Assembly: GCA_029879945.1 (NCBI GenBank) | Contig: JAOUPJ010000122.1 | Coordinates: 1 to 9,850 of the forward strand | DNA: 9,850 bases | DNA from: Gammaproteobacteria bacterium | Lineage (GTDB): Bacteria; Pseudomonadota; Gammaproteobacteria; S012-40 | Direction: 5' to 3' | Part shown: in pieces, positions 1 through 6,822 of the stretch | Position numbering within the stretch: the stretch's first letter is position 1 | How the letters are laid out: every line of letters starts with the position of its first letter | Position numbers and translations under genes: made by a program | Notes under the pieces: generated by a model | Told to the model about the DNA's origin: nothing | The model's database searches: none | What the model saw: only the letters and a program-made list of their open reading frames with translations

Positions 1-2
1 TG

Positions 3-1601
3 CTAATCTTATTGGCGGGTGTGAGCCAGGAGCTCTATGCTTGGAATTTTATTGAGCATCGAGAGCTGGGTGAAAAGGCCTTTATTCAAGCTTGCGACAG
101 CCTGGTGACTGATCATTTAGCGAATACCGATAAATTTGAGCCCTTGTCTGTGCTCAGGGCAGTTCCCTGCGTGAATCCCATAACCTATGCAAAACAGTTT
201 GGGCTTAGATCGGCACTCTCGGGAGATCATATTGAAGACCCGGAGAGTTTTAGCAATGCAGACTCAGAGATTCAAGCGCTGAGTCTGACCAACTACGGGC
301 TGCTCGCCTTGGGAAATCATCAGCATTTTTGGCCGCATGTGAAAAAGGCCTGGCGAGAGGCCCATGATAGGGCAATCGCTTACGCCGAGATCGCTAGAAA
401 AAGTTGGCTTGAAGGTCGTTCAGTAAAGGCGATTCAGGAATTTGATCAGGCCCTAATCTATTCGGCGTTTGCCAGTCATTTTTTACAAGACTCGTTCTCA
501 GTTGGCCATAATGGTTTTTCTCGCATGAATTCTACGCAGAATTCCAGCCTTATATTGCATGATGAATGGAATTCCACTGGCAGGTACTTTAAAGGGTTTA
601 ACATGCCCGACTCAGCCATGGATACCTTTCTTAGCCAAAGCCAGAGAACAAAAATACTGAACAATATCTTTAAAAGTTGCGCTGCCAATCGCACCATGGA
701 AAAAAAGTGTGATTGGTTTGTATGGCATGCATTAGGTGATGGCAAGCTGAATGAAGATGCCGAAAACCAAAAGCGAATCCTTCTGGCCAATGAATCTTCG
801 ATAAAAGCGGTAATGATGACTTTTGTATATGGAAACGACCATGGTTATTCGTTTATTGCTGACTTGCTTCTACCTGTATCAACAGAACATTTTACGCAGA
901 ATTCTGCATATGGCAGCATCTTGGCCGATTCCAATTGGCTTAGAAAAATGATGCTTGGCAAGGCTCAAACTCGGTACGAGGTAAGAACACCAATAGGGGA
1001 TAAGTGCTTTGCGGAAGATGAGAGTGTCTACTTTCAATCAGGTCATTGTTGGGTGGACCTGGAAAATTCCTATATGGAGCCCGTTTACCCCGATCTAAGC
1101 ATCGCCCTTACCGGTTCTTCTTTACCAACAAGCGGTGGGAAATTTGTAGGTATTTACCTTGCGTATAACATTTACACAACGGACTGGTTTTCCTGGTGGC
1201 CGAAATATGTGCGTGTGTACTACCACTCGGAAAACAGAACGCTATACGAACAATTGAACAACAAAGACATAGCCGGTTTTGACGAGATAGGATTTAATTT
1301 TGCTGTGCCCAACTTCTATCGAAGCTCAGTTTTGTCTCACGATATTCAGATCGCCTATGCCGAGCTTAGATACACAGATGGAAGCGATGATTTTTTCCAA
1401 ATACTCAGTTCACAGAACAGAGATAGGGGCGCCTACGCTGGCTTAAATACCAATGTCGATTTTCTGAAATATAAATTCAGCTTTGGTTTGGGCTACTTTT
1501 TTCCCGATACGGACGCAAAAAATGCAGTTTTAAGGGCTTCTGTCTCCATCGGAAAAGACTTTGGCGTAGTGGGAGGAGGGCCTTTAACTCGATGGGAATA
1601 G
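3..1601 (+). CDS. Exported zinc-dependent phospholipase C / P1 nuclease-fold enzyme, 5' end outside window
   Basis: The frame is open from base 3 and the first codons (LILLAG) look like the end of a signal-peptide core, so the true start lies upstream. Numbering from the TTG at 12, a likely cleavage site LYA|WNF leaves Trp11 as mature N-terminus, as in bacterial phospholipase C, where the N-terminal Trp binds zinc. H156-x3-D160-x5-H166 matches the spacing of zinc ligands in that fold. LHDEWN (from L182) and GDGKL (242-246) followed by an Asn/Ala-rich helix recall a family with LHDxxN and GDGxL signatures. D72/H73 and H103/H105 may complete the site. From about residue 355 to 529 there is an aromatic, beta-rich region of unknown role. 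The protein is probably periplasmic, secreted or surface-bound. Family membership is well supported; the substrate (phospholipid or nucleic acid) is not. No clear terminator follows. Confidence 0.72.
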   Translation, partial: LILLAGVSQELYAWNFIEHRELGEKAFIQACDSLVTDHLANTDKFEPLSVLRAVPCVNPITYAKQFGLRSALSGDHIEDPESFSNADSEIQALSLTNYGLLALGNHQHFWPHVKKAWREAHDRAIAYAEIARKSWLEGRSVKAIQEFDQALIYSAFASHFLQDSFSVGHNGFSRMNSTQNSSLILHDEWNSTGRYFKGFNMPDSAMDTFLSQSQRTKILNNIFKSCAANRTMEKKCDWFVWHALGDGKLNEDAENQKRILLANESSIKAVMMTFVYGNDHGYSFIADLLLPVSTEHFTQNSAYGSILADSNWLRKMMLGKAQTRYEVRTPIGDKCFAEDESVYFQSGHCWVDLENSYMEPVYPDLSIALTGSSLPTSGGKFVGIYLAYNIYTTDWFSWWPKYVRVYYHSENRTLYEQLNNKDIAGFDEIGFNFAVPNFYRSSVLSHDIQIAYAELRYTDGSDDFFQILSSQNRDRGAYAGLNTNVDFLKYKFSFGLGYFFPDTDAKNAVLRASVSIGKDFGVVGGGPLTRWE

Positions 1602-1723
1602 CGTCAGAATATGGGTAGACCCGCTGAATAGAATCTACAGGGTCAGACTAGATTGACCAGCTAGTGTAACCCAAAATCGCTGACCTTTCTTTATGCATCA
1701 ATGTAGTTTTTTTAATTTTCTTC

Positions 1724-1789
1724 GATAGGCTTAATAGAAGAGGGCGACCCAGGACTTGTGATAGTGTCTTCCTGGCTCCGAAGCCTATC
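1724..1789. repeat. Nested inverted repeat, possible structured RNA or cruciform
   Basis: GATAGGCTT (1724-1732) is the exact reverse complement of AAGCCTATC (1781-1789). Nested inside, CCAGGA (1749-1754) pairs with TCCTGG (1770-1775). Together they could fold as a two-storey hairpin of 66 bases with a 15-base apical loop. No T-run follows on either side, so it is not an intrinsic terminator. It lies in a stretch with no convincing gene, about 120 bases after the phospholipase stop. I do not recognise an RNA family; it could also be a relic of a mobile element. Confidence 0.4.
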
Positions 1790-1831
1790 AGGTGCATACT
1801 TGGTAAAACTGAGAATTGGGTTTTCGAAAAT

Positions 1832-1906
1832 GTATCTGTGTCACCAATTGGGCGAGTAGGATATTGAATCCATTTGTTGTGGATTCGAGCCCCATCAGTC
1901 ACCCCT
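1832..1906 (+). pseudogene. Decayed tRNA-His-like sequence (tRNA pseudogene or attachment-site remnant)
   Basis: Bases 1859-1906 align without gaps to the 3' two-thirds of E. coli tRNA-His as I recall it, about 37 of 48 identical. The T-arm is GTGGA-TTCGAGC-CCCAT (1879-1895), the 3' acceptor strand CAGTCAC (1896-1902), the discriminator C1903 (a tRNA-His trait), and CCT stands where CCA would be. The 5' half is poorer: GTATCTG at 1832-1838 does not pair properly with CAGTCAC (GTGACTG expected), and a TTGG D-loop remnant (1848-1851) is followed by GAG with 2-3 bases missing. The anticodon loop reads TATTGAA, so U33 is lost and the anticodon would be TTG instead of GTG. The anticodon stem keeps only three pairs. 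It is therefore unlikely to work as a tRNA. It may be an old recombination product of an element that used tRNA-His as its target. Confidence 0.55.
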
Positions 1907-2075
1907 ACTTCTTTTCCTTCCGACTAAACTGAACTGCTCAGGCTCTTCACATAAACATCTAAAATTTATTACTAAATAATCAAGGTGTTAAATTACGTAT
2001 GCGATCAAATAAGTAAAAATATATAATATAAACATATAGATAAAAAACAATCTACAAAAAGTGCAGAAAATAACG

Positions 2076-2103
2076 TATACATATGTATTCATTTATGTAT
2101 AAT
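2076..2103 (+). promoter_or_regulatory. Probable promoter of the RHH-pspA-yqiJ-yqiK cluster
   Basis: A perfect -10 hexamer TATAAT (2098-2103) is preceded by TATACA (2076-2081, 4 of 6 to TTGACA) with a 16-base spacer. A start near 2109-2111 would place the leader hairpin at the very 5' end of the mRNA. No sigma-54 type GG/GC pair is visible upstream, unlike the classical E. coli psp promoter. Confidence 0.45.
2077..2100. promoter_or_regulatory. Candidate operator: 12-bp palindrome plus TATGTAT direct repeat
   Basis: ATACATATGTAT (2077-2088) is a perfect palindrome, and TATGTAT occurs at 2082-2088 and again at 2094-2100, 12 bases apart. The second copy overlaps the -10 box and the palindrome overlaps the spacer and -35. 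Short tandem half-sites are usual for ribbon-helix-helix repressors, and the first gene of the cluster has such an N-terminus. Autoregulation is inferred. Confidence 0.35.
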
Positions 2104-2113
2104 TATTGAGAGC

Positions 2114-2144
2114 TATCGTGAGGGACTAGCTCAACGATATTTTT
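2114..2144 (+). terminator. Terminator-like leader hairpin (possible attenuator) just before the first ribosome binding site
   Basis: TATCGT (2114-2119) pairs with ACGATA (2134-2139). GAG (2120-2122) pairs with CTC (2130-2132) after one bulged A, leaving a 7-base loop. Five T follow (2140-2144) and the ribosome binding site AGGGAGGG starts at 2145. The stem is only partly GC, so it may be a weak attenuator or simply a 5' stabilising hairpin. Confidence 0.4.
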
Positions 2145-2156
2145 AGGGAGGGAACA

Positions 2157-2675
2157 ATGTCCACAAAAATGCTGCCTATCAGCACGCGATTACCGGCGGA
2201 CGATGTGGAATTTATTAGCCAACTGACCATCGAAGGGGCAGTCACTCCAAGTGATAAGGTCAGGGCAATCATCGCCGATGCGCGCCGACGCGCCCAGGGG
2301 ATGGAAGACTTTCGTACTACTTTCCAAATGATGCAGGAACTGGTTAAGCCAGTTAGAGAGCATATTAGAAACCTGGAATTGGAAACGAATAGCCATTCAG
2401 AACTGGTTATGCGTATGATTGAATGGTTACCCGATGTAGCGGCTTATACGGTTTCAGCCAATCTTTCCCCGGAAAAGGGGATCGGTGCACAAGAGCTTAA
2501 ACAGTTCGAACAGGGTTTAAGTGATCGAGTTTTTAGATTGATGGAGTCTGTCATGCAAATGGGGATCACAAAAAAGTCACCTTGTTATGATGAGCAAGCC
2601 ATTGCGAAACGCATTGAACCCGTTTTGGAGCTGGCGGAAGTTATTTCAAGGCAAGCAAAGAGAGGAGAACAATAG
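2157..2675 (+). CDS. Small protein with ribbon-helix-helix-like N-terminus, head of PspA/flotillin cluster
   Basis: This 172-residue protein has no signal peptide or membrane segment. Residues 6-46 read as a short strand (LPISTRLP) followed by two helices, a ribbon-helix-helix DNA-binding layout, with a basic end (ADARRRAQG). Residues 50-172 are mainly helical, with hydrophobic heptad-like stretches, and could serve for oligomerisation or for binding a partner such as PspA. The start is set by the strong AGGGAGGG site (2145-2152); an ATG at 2169 is the only near alternative. The stop overlaps the next start in TAGTG, so the two are probably translationally coupled. By position it may be a regulator of the operon. 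I do not recognise the full-length family, and the DNA-binding role is inferred from a short region. Confidence 0.8.
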   Translation: MSTKMLPISTRLPADDVEFISQLTIEGAVTPSDKVRAIIADARRRAQGMEDFRTTFQMMQELVKPVREHIRNLELETNSHSELVMRMIEWLPDVAAYTVSANLSPEKGIGAQELKQFEQGLSDRVFRLMESVMQMGITKKSPCYDEQAIAKRIEPVLELAEVISRQAKRGEQ

Positions 2676-3364
2676 TGAAAGAGAGTCTAACAAGCCGTGT
2701 AGGAAGAATTGTAAGCGGAAGCCTGAATGCCTTAATCGATGCAGTAGAAAGCGCCGTGCCTGAGGCAGTGATGGAAGAGGCAATTCGCGAAATCGATTCA
2801 GCGATCGATGAAGTCCGTACGGAGCTTGGGCGTCTAGTCGCTAATAAACACTTAGCGAGCAAACGACTTACTGAAGAAAATGGCAAGCATGAAGATCTTG
2901 CTCAAAAAATAGAATTGGCTTTGTCAGAAAATCGTGAAGATTTAGCGGAAGCAGCGATTGCACAACAAATCGATATAGAGGCTCAACTTCCGGTATTGGA
3001 AGCGACTATCAGTGAATGTGGCACACAAGAGAAAGAACTGGAAGGCTATGTGGCTGCATTATTGGCGAAAAAACGTGAGATGCAAGAAGAGCTTAAGCTA
3101 TTTCGGCAAACTCAAGCGGCCGCTGCAGCCACTACGCCAAATCAATCGAATGTTAAGGGCGGAAGTCAGGTTGAAATGCGTGTAGACAAGGCCTCATCCG
3201 CCTTCGATCGTGTGGTAGAAAAGGCATCAGGTGTGTTGGGGTCGGGCACTCCGACTGACAAAGAGGCGGCCATCCGATTGGCCGAGCTAGACGAACTGGC
3301 ACGTAAGAAAAGTATCAAGGAGCGATTGGAAGCAGCAAAACAAAAAAGTATAAGCCATGTTTGA
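2675..3364 (+). CDS. pspA: PspA/IM30 (phage shock protein A) family membrane-stress protein
   Basis: The protein has 229 residues, the usual PspA size. It is nearly all helix with no membrane span, as in PspA/IM30/Vipp1 proteins, which polymerise on the cytoplasmic face of damaged inner membrane and relate to ESCRT-III. Residues 77-100 (KIELALSENREDLAEAAI) closely resemble the E. coli PspA segment KAELALLKEREDLARAAL. The N-terminal helix (1-28) could be the amphipathic membrane anchor. A flexible Ala/Thr/Gln-rich linker (about 146-160) separates the coiled coil from a C-terminal segment (172-222) more like the E. coli paralogue YjfJ. The start is GTG at 2675, supported by AGAGGAG (2661-2667) seven bases upstream. 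It overlaps the preceding stop by one base and the next gene by eight. The absence of pspBC and a PspF-type promoter here suggests different control from the E. coli psp system. Confidence 0.85.
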   Translation: MKESLTSRVGRIVSGSLNALIDAVESAVPEAVMEEAIREIDSAIDEVRTELGRLVANKHLASKRLTEENGKHEDLAQKIELALSENREDLAEAAIAQQIDIEAQLPVLEATISECGTQEKELEGYVAALLAKKREMQEELKLFRQTQAAAAATTPNQSNVKGGSQVEMRVDKASSAFDRVVEKASGVLGSGTPTDKEAAIRLAELDELARKKSIKERLEAAKQKSISHV

Positions 3365-4022
3365 GTTTTTAACAGCATCACAAAATCTACCATTCACGGT
3401 AGCCCTGGCTGTGATGTTTGGCATTGCGCTTCTTGAAGGCGTGGCGAGTTTGATCGGTGCCAGTCTGTCAAACGCAATCGATTCCATGTTACCAGAGGTA
3501 GATATGGATGCAGATTTGGATGCCTCAGAAATTCGTGCACCCAACGCGCTTTCCAAACTTTTAAGTTGGTTTCGCATAGGCAGAGTACCCGTGCTCATGC
3601 TTTTGATCGTTTTTCTTACATCCTTCGGCCTAATAGGTTTGGGGATTCAGAAAATCGCATTTGGACTTGTGGGAAGTCTTCTACCTAGTTGGATTGCGGT
3701 TGTTCCCGCAGTTTTCTGTTCGCTGCCTTTCGTTCGGGTCTTTGGTGGTCTTTTTGAAAAATTTCTACCAAAAGACGAAACTGAGGCCGTCTCTGACAAT
3801 AGTTTTGTGGGCCGTGTGGCAACTATTACGCTGGGGCTTGCTACGCATGGGTCGGCGGCAGAAGCAAAACTAAAAGATGAATTTGGTGCAAGCCACTACC
3901 TCATGGTGGAACCCGATGTGGAAACAGAAAGTTTTTCACAAGGGGATCAAGTCTTGATTGTTAAAAAGCAGGGTGCCGTGTTTCGTGCAATAAAAAATAC
4001 CAACGAAGCATTGGTCGGCTAA
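3357..4022 (+). CDS. yqiJ: YqiJ-type inner-membrane protein with C-terminal OB (NfeD-like) domain
   Basis: The 221-residue protein is close to E. coli YqiJ in length and layout. Hydrophobic segments lie at about 11-34, 78-97 and 103-128, with an acidic loop (47-58) between the first two. Residues 148-212 form the OB-fold domain, with the GRVATITLGLATHG and D-x-G-x-x-HY signatures. YqiJ/NfeD proteins are the usual partners of flotillins, and here the flotillin gene follows by 18 bases. The ATG at 3357 lies inside the end of pspA and has no good ribosome binding site of its own, so it is probably translated by coupling. A membrane-bound scaffold for the flotillin assembly is the likely role. 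Confidence 0.85.
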   Translation: MFEFLTASQNLPFTVALAVMFGIALLEGVASLIGASLSNAIDSMLPEVDMDADLDASEIRAPNALSKLLSWFRIGRVPVLMLLIVFLTSFGLIGLGIQKIAFGLVGSLLPSWIAVVPAVFCSLPFVRVFGGLFEKFLPKDETEAVSDNSFVGRVATITLGLATHGSAAEAKLKDEFGASHYLMVEPDVETESFSQGDQVLIVKKQGAVFRAIKNTNEALVG

Positions 4023-4040
4023 TAAATACGTGGAGGAGAT

Positions 4041-5771
4041 ATGGAACTAAACGAAATTATTCAAGGTGCTTCTGGTTTTACCGGTATCGGTATGATCGCG
4101 GGAACCATTTTGGTGGCCTTACTTGTTTTGGGCCTGATATTCGCTCGGCTCTACAAACGAGCCTCAAAAGAAGTATCATTTGTACGGACTGGCTTCGGTG
4201 GACAAAAAGTAATTATGAATGGCGGTGCCTTGGTGTTTCCGGTACTCCACGAAATAATTCCCGTAAATATGAACACCCTGAGACTAGAAGTTCGACGGGC
4301 AAATGAGCAAGCACTTATTACACGCGACAGAATGCGCGTTGATGTCACTGCAGAATTCTATGTACGCGTACAGCCTACTGCAGACGCTATTGCAAACGCG
4401 GCACAGACTCTCGGTATGAAAACTATGAATCCCTCCCAGTTAAAAGAACTGGTTGAAGGAAAGTTTGTGGACGCGCTGCGTGCGGTAGCAGCGGAAATGG
4501 CCATGGAAGAACTGCATGAACAACGTGTAGACTTTGTTCAAAAAGTTCAGCAAGTTGTTTCTGAAGACCTTCTCAAGAATGGTTTGGAACTGGAATCGGT
4601 TTCCCTTACCGGGCTGGACCAGACTGGTAAAGAGTTCTTTAATCCAGATAATGCATTTGATGCGGAAGGCTTGACTAAGCTTACCGAAGCAATCGAAGAA
4701 CGTCGTAAAAAGCGAAATGATATAGAGCAAGACACCAACGTCGCTGTCGCCAATAAAAATTTGGAAGCGGAACGTCAGCAGTTGGAGATTCAGAGAGAAC
4801 AAGAGTATGCCCGCTTGGAGCAGCAGCGAGAAATCGAGATTCGTAAAGCTGCGCAACAAGCCGAGATAATTCGGCAACAAGCCGAAAAGCGCAAGGAGTC
4901 AGAGCAAGCTCGTATTTCATCTGAGCAAATGGTAAATCTGTCACGCATCCAGGCCGAACGTCAGGTTGAAGAAGAGGAAATAGAAAAGCAAAAGCTTCTT
5001 CGCGAAAAAGACATCGCTAAGGCGAAGGCGATAGAGCTGGCTGAGCAGGAAAGGGCAATTGTTATTGCGGAGAAATCCAAGGAACAATCGCTTGCTCAGT
5101 CTGAAGCAGACAAAGCCCGCGCACAGGCCGTAAAAGAAGAGGAAAGAGTTAGAACGGTACGGGAACAGGAAATTGCAGAACGTGCCAAGGTAATCGCCCT
5201 AGTGGAAGCCAATAAAGACGCAGAAATGGACGCGGTCACGATCAAGATAGCGGCAGAGGCAGAGAAACAAGCGGCAGAAGATAGGGCGGATGCAGTCACT
5301 ATCCTGGCCAATGCAGAGGCGGAAAAACGTCGCATCGAAGCGCAGGGTGATGCAGACTCGGAGAAACTCCGCGCCGAAGCTCTAGAGAAGACTTATGCTG
5401 TTGAGGCAGCCGGTAAGATGGCGATTAACAACGCGCAAAATGTCCTGTCTACCGAGCAAATAGCCATGCAGATCCGTTTGGCCTTGATTGAACACTTACC
5501 GAATATTATTCGTGAAAGTGTTAAACCCATGGAGCAAATCGATGGTATCAAGATATTTCAAGTGGAAGGCCTGAACGGTTCTACCAGTAGTGGTGAAGCA
5601 AAGAGCAGCAATGGAGACGGCAGTCTGGCCGATCAGTTAGTAAATAGTGCTCTGCGTTACCGCGGACAAGCCCCATTGATTGATAAGCTGATGGAGGAGA
5701 TTGGCCTAGAGGGCGGAAATATCAACGGATTAGCTAAGACTTTGGTGAAAGAAGCGGAGGAGCTAAACTAA
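4041..5771 (+). CDS. yqiK: YqiK-type flotillin (SPFH/Band 7 membrane-microdomain scaffold)
   Basis: The protein has 576 residues, against about 550 for E. coli YqiK. One membrane segment (about 13-36) is followed by an SPFH/Band 7 domain (about 40-200) with the typical VSLTGLDQTG motif near 187-196. A long charged Glu/Gln/Ala/Arg coiled coil (about 210-460) contains flotillin EAEKRRIEAQGDAD-like repeats. The C-terminal part (470-576) includes a Ser/Gly-rich linker near 515-530. Flotillins form large oligomers on the inner membrane and organise ordered membrane domains. The start is fixed by GGAGGAG at 4032-4038. It is the last gene before a strong terminator, so it likely ends the main transcript begun before 2157. 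Confidence 0.92.
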   Translation: MELNEIIQGASGFTGIGMIAGTILVALLVLGLIFARLYKRASKEVSFVRTGFGGQKVIMNGGALVFPVLHEIIPVNMNTLRLEVRRANEQALITRDRMRVDVTAEFYVRVQPTADAIANAAQTLGMKTMNPSQLKELVEGKFVDALRAVAAEMAMEELHEQRVDFVQKVQQVVSEDLLKNGLELESVSLTGLDQTGKEFFNPDNAFDAEGLTKLTEAIEERRKKRNDIEQDTNVAVANKNLEAERQQLEIQREQEYARLEQQREIEIRKAAQQAEIIRQQAEKRKESEQARISSEQMVNLSRIQAERQVEEEEIEKQKLLREKDIAKAKAIELAEQERAIVIAEKSKEQSLAQSEADKARAQAVKEEERVRTVREQEIAERAKVIALVEANKDAEMDAVTIKIAAEAEKQAAEDRADAVTILANAEAEKRRIEAQGDADSEKLRAEALEKTYAVEAAGKMAINNAQNVLSTEQIAMQIRLALIEHLPNIIRESVKPMEQIDGIKIFQVEGLNGSTSSGEAKSSNGDGSLADQLVNSALRYRGQAPLIDKLMEEIGLEGGNINGLAKTLVKEAEELN

Positions 5772-5828
5772 TAGCATCTGGTCTAAAGTACAGGAAGATG
5801 TTTTAATTGGAAATAGTGAACTAACGCA

Positions 5829-5856
5829 GGGGTATGACTTAGTCATACCCCTTTTT
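5829..5856 (+). terminator. Strong intrinsic terminator after yqiK
   Basis: GGGGTATGAC (5829-5838) and GTCATACCCC (5842-5851) are perfectly complementary around the loop TTA, followed by TTTTT (5852-5856). The AGGAG ribosome binding site of the next gene starts at 5859, directly after the T-run. Expression of the DUF808 gene therefore depends on read-through or on a promoter that must overlap this hairpin. Confidence 0.9.
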
Positions 5857-5870
5857 GCAGGAGTGAATAG

Positions 5871-6797
5871 TTGGCCGCATCAAGTTTGTTAACGCTAATT
5901 GATGACATAGCCGGTGTGTTGGACGACGTGGCGGTTTTATCGAAAGTCGCAACAAAAAAAACCGCCGGGGTGATAGGGGATGATCTCGCTCTAAATGCGC
6001 AGCAAGTTGCTGGCGTTAGGGCGGATCGTGAATTACCCGTCGTATGGGCTGTGGCCAAGGGTTCATTCAAGAATAAACTTATACTGGTTCCCTCCGCACT
6101 CTTGATTAGTGCATTCTTGCCCTGGGCCATCACCGTACTATTGATGCTGGGTGGGGCTTATCTCTGTTTTGAGGGATTTGAAAAACTTGTTCACAAATTC
6201 CTGCATGATAAAGAAGACCTTAAACAAAAGCACCAAGATAAAATCAGTGCACTATCAAATCCTGGTGTGAATATGGTTCAGTATGAAAAGGACAAAATCA
6301 AGGGCGCTATTCGAACCGATTTTGTTCTATCAGCAGAAATTGTTGTTATAACCCTGGGTACAGTGCAATCCGCGGCCTTGTCGACACAGATTGCCGTACT
6401 CGGATTAATAGCAATAGCAATCACGGTAATGGTATATGGATTAGTTGTAGGAATCGTCAAGCTGGATGATCTTGGCTTGCATCTCATTCAGAATTCAGAG
6501 CAGAATTCAATGAGGAAGACGCTTGGTAGAGGCCTGCTTCGTTTTGCCCCTTATTTAATGAAAACCCTTGCCGTCGTCGGCACGGCTGCTATGTTTACAG
6601 TGGGAGGTGGTATTCTTACTCACGATATTGCCTATCTGCATCATCTCCGTGAAACTACTGTCGCAGCAATTGGGTTCGATTTCGTCTCACCAATGGTATT
6701 TGATGCATTCGTAGGGCTGTTGGCTGGCGCAGTACTTGTATCACTTGTTGAAATCTTAAAAAAAATCAAAGGTAGTCCTTCAGCTAACTTGGTCTAA
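5871..6797 (+). CDS. yedI: DUF808 (YedI-like) multi-spanning inner-membrane protein
   Basis: The 308-residue protein matches the DUF808/YedI family in length (E. coli YedI about 305). The N-terminus carries the family pattern SSLLTLIDDIAGVLDDVAV, then KVATKKTAGVIGDDLALNAQQV. Hydrophobic segments lie at about 68-102, 153-170, 172-196, 228-250 and 277-296. The family's biochemical role is unknown. The start is a rare TTG at 5871, chosen because AGGAG (5859-5863) sits seven bases upstream and the following residues match the conserved N-terminus; no in-frame ATG gives a complete protein. A 25-base gap leads to the MscS gene, so the two are likely co-transcribed. Confidence 0.88.
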   Translation: MAASSLLTLIDDIAGVLDDVAVLSKVATKKTAGVIGDDLALNAQQVAGVRADRELPVVWAVAKGSFKNKLILVPSALLISAFLPWAITVLLMLGGAYLCFEGFEKLVHKFLHDKEDLKQKHQDKISALSNPGVNMVQYEKDKIKGAIRTDFVLSAEIVVITLGTVQSAALSTQIAVLGLIAIAITVMVYGLVVGIVKLDDLGLHLIQNSEQNSMRKTLGRGLLRFAPYLMKTLAVVGTAAMFTVGGGILTHDIAYLHHLRETTVAAIGFDFVSPMVFDAFVGLLAGAVLVSLVEILKKIKGSPSANLV

Positions 6798-6822
6798 TCT
6801 CTTAGTATTTAGAAATGGGCTT

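Larger units (their letters stand above)
1955..2110. other. AT-rich regulatory region upstream of the membrane-stress cluster
   Basis: This stretch is overwhelmingly A and T, in clear contrast to the coding regions on both sides, and has no open frame of note. It holds short repeated motifs around TACGTAT/TATGTAT and ends in the proposed promoter of the cluster. It could be curved or bound by nucleoid proteins. Between the tRNA-like relic (ending 1906) and here I see nothing else. Confidence 0.5.

Noticed and set aside
1648..1902. 84-residue frame on the minus strand in the first spacer
   Set aside because: It overlaps both the nested inverted repeat and the tRNA-like relic, has no ribosome binding site or recognisable domain, and its composition looks random.
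4440..4880. 146-residue frame on the minus strand inside yqiK
   Set aside because: It lies fully antisense to the conserved SPFH and coiled-coil coding region, and its composition is what the complement of a Glu/Gln/Lys-rich gene gives.
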